Shown here piece by piece: positions 60,232 through 64,000 of a stretch of DNA of 64,000 bases (its first letter is position 1; the number at the start of each line of letters is the position of its first letter). The stretch comes from Alkaliphilus hydrothermalis (GTDB lineage: Bacteria; Bacillota; Clostridia; Peptostreptococcales; Natronincolaceae). The notes below the pieces were generated by a model, which saw only the letters and a list, made by a program, of their open reading frames with translations, was not told the DNA's origin and made no database searches. The stretch covers positions 62,001 through 126,000 of the forward strand of contig NZ_JAFBEE010000004.1 in assembly GCF_016908555.1 (NCBI RefSeq). The letters are read 5' to 3'. Position numbers and translations under genes: made by a program.

Positions 60232-61514
60232 TGCATATTACCTCCAGTATCCCAGGTAGAATCAGAATCAAAGTACCACAAATTTATAGAAATTCCACCA
60301 TAGCGTCCCATATCATTGATTGTCTGGAGGAAGAACAATTCGTTACCAAAGTAACAACTAATGTCTATACTTCCAGCATTCTTATTGTCTATCAAAAGAC
60401 TAAAAAATTCTGTGGAATAGAAAAATTAATTTCAATTATAAAAAAACAGCTTGTATTTCCTCTTGATTTATCCCATGAAAAGGGAAACTCCCAAGAAGTG
60501 GTTGATCAACGAAATAGTCAAATGTTACTTCCCTCATTCTTAAAGAATGTATCATTAGGGGTAGTTGGTGCTTCACTAGGATTAGGGCTTTTCAATCGCC
60601 CTTCTGTTTTCTTTACGGATTTGGTAAAAGTCATCGGTTTTGCCTTTATTATCGAGGTCATAGATGGTTTACTGCTAAATATCTTTTATCCTTTTCTAAT
60701 AGGCATCGAGGACGCTGTGGACTCAACAAAACAAGACAATAAAAAAATCCCTACTGCTTCCTTACTGATTGGTACTCTAGCTGTTTTAGCTTCAAAATTT
60801 TCCTTAATATTAATTCTGTTATCACTTTTTCTATATTTTAGAAAGCCTATTATGGCATCATTAATTTTACCCTATCGGGTAGCATCTTATAATAGGCTAC
60901 AGCGCCGCGTTGTGATTAACAAGGGCTCCAGCATAAAAAAAATTGCAGAAATAGATTCTGTAGTATTTGATATGAGGAACAATTCCTATCAACTTACAGG
61001 CAATATCATAGAAGACTTAAGGTCTAGGGGCATATTAGAGTTGTCTATAGTTACCCATGACGCTAGTATGGAGTTGCAGGAGTTAGTTATGGATTATGAA
61101 GTTAATTTGATAAGGCTACAACCTCAACAAAGTCTTTCCGTATCCGAGCTGAAGATTAATGAAGGCAAAACAGATAAGATTGCTTGGGTGTCTGAACATT
61201 CCTCTGCTGGGAAGGAAGATCAAGGATGGGATATTAAGATTGTTAACTCAGATTCACTAGATGGTTCCACCCCTCCTATGCTTGAAAAGGATTTATCGAT
61301 CTTCGGTGGGGATTTACTTTTGTTTGGAGATACCATAGATTATTTTAAATTAATGCAGGAGAAAATTAATCAAAACTATCTAATTAGTATTGGTTCCCTT
61401 ACTGCTGCTTTTATGATAATTCTAAAGGGTACCTTTTCCCCTTTGAAGATTTGGCTTTTCAGTTTAATCAATTATAGTTTGGTGTTTAGAAATTCAATTG
61501 TTAATTTGAGGTGA
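60231..61514 (+). CDS. Degenerate P-type ATPase with N-terminal HMA-like domain
   Basis: A 427-residue membrane protein. Residues 1-75 form a ferredoxin-like module (ITSSIPGRIRIKVPQIYRNS) of HMA_2 type, without CxxC. Hydrophobic helices lie near 104-121, 131-157, 175-213 and 383-420. Between them, NRLQRRVVINKGSSIKKIAE followed by IDSVVFDMRNNSYQLTG aligns by eye with the stretch leading into the P1B-ATPase phosphorylation site, but DKTGTLT has become DMRNNSYQLTG. The end (FGDTIDYFKLMQEKINQNYL) resembles the last helices of a P1B ATPase. There is no actuator TGE motif. It is probably a catalytically dead subunit, not a broken gene, since the frame is intact and the operon is tight. Confidence 0.75.
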   Translation: MHITSSIPGRIRIKVPQIYRNSTIASHIIDCLEEEQFVTKVTTNVYTSSILIVYQKTKKFCGIEKLISIIKKQLVFPLDLSHEKGNSQEVVDQRNSQMLLPSFLKNVSLGVVGASLGLGLFNRPSVFFTDLVKVIGFAFIIEVIDGLLLNIFYPFLIGIEDAVDSTKQDNKKIPTASLLIGTLAVLASKFSLILILLSLFLYFRKPIMASLILPYRVASYNRLQRRVVINKGSSIKKIAEIDSVVFDMRNNSYQLTGNIIEDLRSRGILELSIVTHDASMELQELVMDYEVNLIRLQPQQSLSVSELKINEGKTDKIAWVSEHSSAGKEDQGWDIKIVNSDSLDGSTPPMLEKDLSIFGGDLLLFGDTIDYFKLMQEKINQNYLISIGSLTAAFMIILKGTFSPLKIWLFSLINYSLVFRNSIVNLR

Positions 61515-61518
61515 TTAG

Positions 61519-61755
61519 ATGGAAGAAAAAAAAAAGATAGAAGGCCAGTTAGAAGAAGCCACTAACTTGTTGATTCAAACAATGGAGGAAGGCTTTATAT
61601 ATATGAAAAATCACCCTCAAGATTCTGAGGCGATTATTGATATTACCAAGAAACATTTTAATATTATTATGAAGAACCTACTTTCCATGAGCGAAAAGTA
61701 TAACAACAGAGATGTTGCAAAAGCCATAGGAAAGGCGATTATGTTCAGAAGATAG
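61519..61755 (+). CDS. 78-residue helical protein in the P-ATPase-like cluster
   Basis: The sequence starts MEEKKKIEGQLEEATNLLIQ and ends AKAIGKAIMFRR. It is all-helical and charged, with no membrane segment and no cysteines. The ribosome site GAGGTGA overlaps the stop codon of the preceding gene, so they are almost certainly cotranslated. I do not recognise a family. Confidence 0.7.
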   Translation: MEEKKKIEGQLEEATNLLIQTMEEGFIYMKNHPQDSEAIIDITKKHFNIIMKNLLSMSEKYNNRDVAKAIGKAIMFRR

Positions 61756-61769
61756 GAGGAAATTAATCG

Positions 61770-62177
61770 ATGAATTTGTTAAAACCACTGGCTTCACAAA
61801 ATTTTATACTTGGAATAGGTATTGCTGCAGCTACTTATGTGTTTGGTCCAGCAATTAAGCGGGGGGCAAAAAAGGTTGCTGTAAAAGGAGTACAAGGTGC
61901 ATTAATGGCGGGAGAAGCCACTAACGAAACAGTATCAAAGGGAAAGGATATGTTTTCTGATTTCATGAATAATGTACACCATAATGAGAATAGTGAGCAA
62001 AAACATATGGAGCAATTATTTCAACAGGAGTTATTTAATAGCTTAAAAACAACTCAAGAGAATCAGAGTAAAGCCTTTACTGAATTATTGTCCACTATCA
62101 AAGATATGCAGGAGGAAATCAGAGATTTCAAAAAAACTATGCAAAGTAATTCAAATCCTGAACCTCAAAATATGTAA
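61770..62177 (+). CDS. 135-residue membrane-anchored coiled-coil protein
   Basis: A short N-terminal membrane segment (FILGIGIAAATYVFGPAIKR) is followed by a basic, small-residue-rich stretch (KRGAKKVAVKGVQGALMAGE). A Gln/Glu-rich coiled coil ends it. The N-terminal 55 residues resemble DUF5132 or PacL/DUF1490-type proteins by pattern only. AGGAGG lies before the ATG. Last plus-strand gene before the terminator at 62187. Confidence 0.72.
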   Translation: MNLLKPLASQNFILGIGIAAATYVFGPAIKRGAKKVAVKGVQGALMAGEATNETVSKGKDMFSDFMNNVHHNENSEQKHMEQLFQQELFNSLKTTQENQSKAFTELLSTIKDMQEEIRDFKKTMQSNSNPEPQNM

Positions 62178-62186
62178 TTTTCTTGA

Positions 62187-62221
62187 TTTAAAACAGTTCT
62201 TAAAAAGAGAACTGTTTTAAA
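62187..62221. terminator. Bidirectional terminator between convergent genes
   Basis: TTTAAAACAGTTCT pairs perfectly over 14 bp with AGAACTGTTTTAAA, 7-nt loop, A/T tracts on both sides. It ends the plus-strand cluster and the minus-strand gene at 62225. Confidence 0.85.
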
Positions 62222-62224
62222 TCC

Positions 62225-62863
62225 CTAAGAAGCAGCTTTACTATAACTCTGGGTCATCAAAAAGTCATTACATTGATTTTTAAGCTGTTTTTTTGTTCTT
62301 AGTTTTATATTAAGAAGAATACCAGCAATCCTTTTAGAAAATTCCTTCTGATGACGAATAGATAATTCTTGACTACTAAGCCTCAACAAAGATAAAAGTC
62401 CTTTTCCCATTGAGAAATTACGTTCTTCAAGGACTTTCTCATATTTCCTTGGGAATATTAAAGCTAGGGAATCATTGAACACATCATCTAAATGGGCTTC
62501 AGTTTGTAAAGCCATTTGATAGGTTTTCTTGTATTCCTTCAGTAGGGCTGTATTGGTGGTTAGTATTCCTATTTCTTCATCAGAAATATTGAGTTCAATA
62601 GGTTTAGCAATTCTATAATAGGACGCTACACTCCCTATTCTATCTTTAATTGAGTTTATCATGTTTTTGAATTCATTATCATTGAAAACAACTTGTTGGA
62701 TAGTTGTCACAATATCTAAATTATAGAGTTGGTTTTTCTTTTGTAAGGATTTTAATATCATCTTTTCAACTGAGGAAAAATACTGGTTGACTTCTTGATC
62801 TATATATACATACAGGTCCTCAAGACACTTAATTTTTTCCTCTAATTGGATATGTATCATCAT
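62225..62863 (-). CDS. Hypothetical helical protein beside the P-ATPase gene
   Basis: A 212-residue, strongly helical soluble protein that I do not recognise. It begins MMIHIQLEEKIKCLEDLYVY, has a central helical region (FKNMINSIKDRIGSVASYYR) and a basic C-terminal end (LNIKLRTKKQLKNQCNDFLM). There are only two cysteines and no signal. It is divergent from the P-type ATPase gene across a 141-bp region with a palindrome, so it could be linked in regulation. GAGG precedes its ATG. Confidence 0.68.
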   Translation of the reverse strand: MMIHIQLEEKIKCLEDLYVYIDQEVNQYFSSVEKMILKSLQKKNQLYNLDIVTTIQQVVFNDNEFKNMINSIKDRIGSVASYYRIAKPIELNISDEEIGILTTNTALLKEYKKTYQMALQTEAHLDDVFNDSLALIFPRKYEKVLEERNFSMGKGLLSLLRLSSQELSIRHQKEFSKRIAGILLNIKLRTKKQLKNQCNDFLMTQSYSKAAS

Positions 62864-62908
62864 TAGTCCTCTTTTCCAGTACTATTTTTCAAGTTATGCA
62901 GAGTTATT

Positions 62909-62963
62909 ATATCACAAAATTGTTAAGGCATAATTACTAACATATTAACAATTTGTTATATGT
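62909..62963. promoter_or_regulatory. Inverted repeat in the divergent control region
   Basis: AAATTGTTAA (62917-62926) and its exact complement TTAACAATTT (62945-62954) are 18 bp apart. The symmetry continues outwards imperfectly (TATATCAC against GTTATATG). It lies between the minus-strand gene and the P-type ATPase, in the right place for an operator or a shared promoter element. No regulator gene is identified. Confidence 0.55.
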
Positions 62964-63004
62964 GCCTTATTCAAATGAGTTTTAAATTTGAAGGAGGCAA
63001 CTAA

Positions 63005-64000
63005 ATGCAGGAATCAACACAGCAATTTTCTATATCAACAGCCATTCCTGGTAGAATACGTTTAAAAATACCAGATCTTTATAGAAACACCCTTTTGTCC
63101 AATAGCTTGATGAAGGGCTTAGAAAAAATCAACGGAATCAAATCGCTGAAAATTAATACTGCTACTAAATCCCTTTTGGTGGAGTATTTATCTCAGCAAA
63201 TTTCTGAAAGCAAAATAATAGATGAAATTAAGAAGGAGCTTCAACAATATAAAAGAATTCTCCACCAGAAGATGGATATGGTCATGTCAACAGCCACCAC
63301 TACAGTAGTTCCCCTCCATGCTGGACATAGAGCACCTATTCAAAAGTCCAGTAAAAACAATTTTAAATCTTCTAGAAAATCACCAAAAGGCCTAGATTTT
63401 CCACCACCACTCAATAATACAGAGTGGTACAAGAAATCTGCCAAAGAAATTAAAAGAATATTAACCACTGATTTCAATACCGGTATAAGTGAAGAACAAT
63501 GGCGGGAATTGATTAAAAAATATGGACCAAATGAGTTTCAGCAGCAGGAAAAAAAGTCTATTTTCCGTATGTTCCTAGAGCAATTTGATGACTTTATCAT
63601 GAAGCTCTTGTTGGGGGCCAGTGCTGTCACTTATTTTATAGGTCAACGGGGGGATACTTTTACAATTTTGGCCGTCATTGTTGTGGAGGCACTATTGGGG
63701 GTTTGGCAAAATCGCAAAGCTCAAAAATCCTTAGAAGCCCTTAAAAATTATGCAGCTCCCTCCTCTAGGGTAATTCGTTCTGGACAGGTTCAACAGGTGG
63801 CTTCTAGGGACCTTGTTCCTGGAGATATTATTCTTTTTGAAGCTGGCGATATACTTCCAGCCGATGCTAGAATAATAGAAAGCTTTAATCTAGAGGTACA
63901 GGAGTCTACATTAACAGGTGAGTCGGAAGCAGTGTCCAAATCAGCTAAAGTTGAACACTCCACCACCATTCCTTTAGGGGATATTAAGAACATGGTCTTT
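63005..64000 (+). CDS. P2-type cation ATPase with N-terminal HMA-like domain (cut by window end)
   Basis: 332 N-terminal residues are present; the frame runs off the window. Residues 8-75 are an HMA_2-like module (ISTAIPGRIRLKIPDLYRNT) closely similar to that of the gene at 60231, and like it without CxxC. A linker rich in Ser and Lys follows (about 100-138). Then a cation-transport ATPase N-terminal domain (TDFNTGISEEQWRELIKKYG), two membrane helices (about 195-232) and the actuator domain with DLVPGDIILFEAGDILPADA and the TGES loop in ESTLTGESEAVSK. This is a calcium-type (P2) layout, not P1B. The start follows GAAGGAGG. Substrate not determinable; the catalytic part is outside the window. 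Confidence 0.93.
   Translation, partial: MQESTQQFSISTAIPGRIRLKIPDLYRNTLLSNSLMKGLEKINGIKSLKINTATKSLLVEYLSQQISESKIIDEIKKELQQYKRILHQKMDMVMSTATTTVVPLHAGHRAPIQKSSKNNFKSSRKSPKGLDFPPPLNNTEWYKKSAKEIKRILTTDFNTGISEEQWRELIKKYGPNEFQQQEKKSIFRMFLEQFDDFIMKLLLGASAVTYFIGQRGDTFTILAVIVVEALLGVWQNRKAQKSLEALKNYAAPSSRVIRSGQVQQVASRDLVPGDIILFEAGDILPADARIIESFNLEVQESTLTGESEAVSKSAKVEHSTTIPLGDIKNMVF

Noticed and set aside
60231..61514. Considered that the pseudo-ATPase is a decayed pseudogene
   Set aside because: A 427-codon uninterrupted frame, good ribosome context and coupling on both sides argue for a maintained protein.

Overview
This window looks like chromosomal DNA of a low-GC, anaerobic Gram-positive bacterium of the class Clostridia. 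Clostridiaceae or Peptostreptococcales close to Alkaliphilus is my best guess, from gene content alone. The reasons are AT-rich intergenic DNA, strong GGAGG-type ribosome sites, two T-box leaders, a cobalamin riboswitch, DegV, a PerR-type Fur protein, a TGS/uridine-kinase fusion and viroplasmin-RNase H. No rRNA, tRNA, CRISPR array, phage or transposase gene was seen. Most genes lie on the minus strand.

Layout. Positions 1-7.4 kb: truncated leuS with a T-box leader, a small unknown gene, a DUF421 membrane protein, a yceG-like/telA pair, an exported cysteine-hydrolase-like protein, then T-box-controlled tyrS on the plus strand. 7.4-13.3 kb: a complete fructose PTS operon (fruR-fruK-IIA-IIBC-ptsH-ptsI) behind a consensus promoter with repeated DeoR-type operators. 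13.4-20.8 kb: HelD-like helicase, a small unknown gene, GNAT acetyltransferase, DegV, DUF362, a HAD phosphatase and an apparently autoregulated perR-like gene. 20.8-30.7 kb: a ten-gene cobalamin salvage, uptake and late-assembly operon (cobU, cobO, cobS, cobC, btuF, btuC, btuD, cbiP, cbiB, cobD) behind a B12 riboswitch with a terminator. 30.7-45.6 kb: lipase, Ogt, DUF2225, VanW, an FtsA-like ATPase, Nth, DUF503, an RND efflux pump with its adaptor, and the threonine-degrading kbl and tdh. 45.6-59.3 kb: Lon-like protease, RNase H, QueG, two signal peptidases, DUF456, a winged-helix regulator, glutaminase, nucleoside kinase, a CBS protein, a bacilliredoxin-like protein without its cysteine, a short MltG-like protein, a HAD phosphatase and a PrsW-type protease.

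The most unusual region is 59.6-64.0 kb. It is a compact plus-strand cluster of very small membrane-type proteins around what reads as a degenerate P-type ATPase: an N-terminal metal-binding-like module without CxxC, no actuator domain, and a phosphorylation motif that has lost K-T-G. It is followed by a probably intact P2-type ATPase, cut off by the window end, which carries a paralogous N-terminal module. A 27-codon hydrophobic ORF is translationally coupled to the pseudo-ATPase gene. Two small proteins resemble, by my own reading only, the accessory proteins of mycobacterial P-ATPases. I think this is the best candidate for an undescribed transport system.

A second novelty is a dispersed structured repeat of about 125 bp (30.7 kb and 50.4 kb). 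Both copies show compensatory changes, both supply the TAG stop codon of the gene they abut, and both are preceded by a copy-specific duplicate of their own right end. A terminator at 57.7 kb shares the same apical loop.
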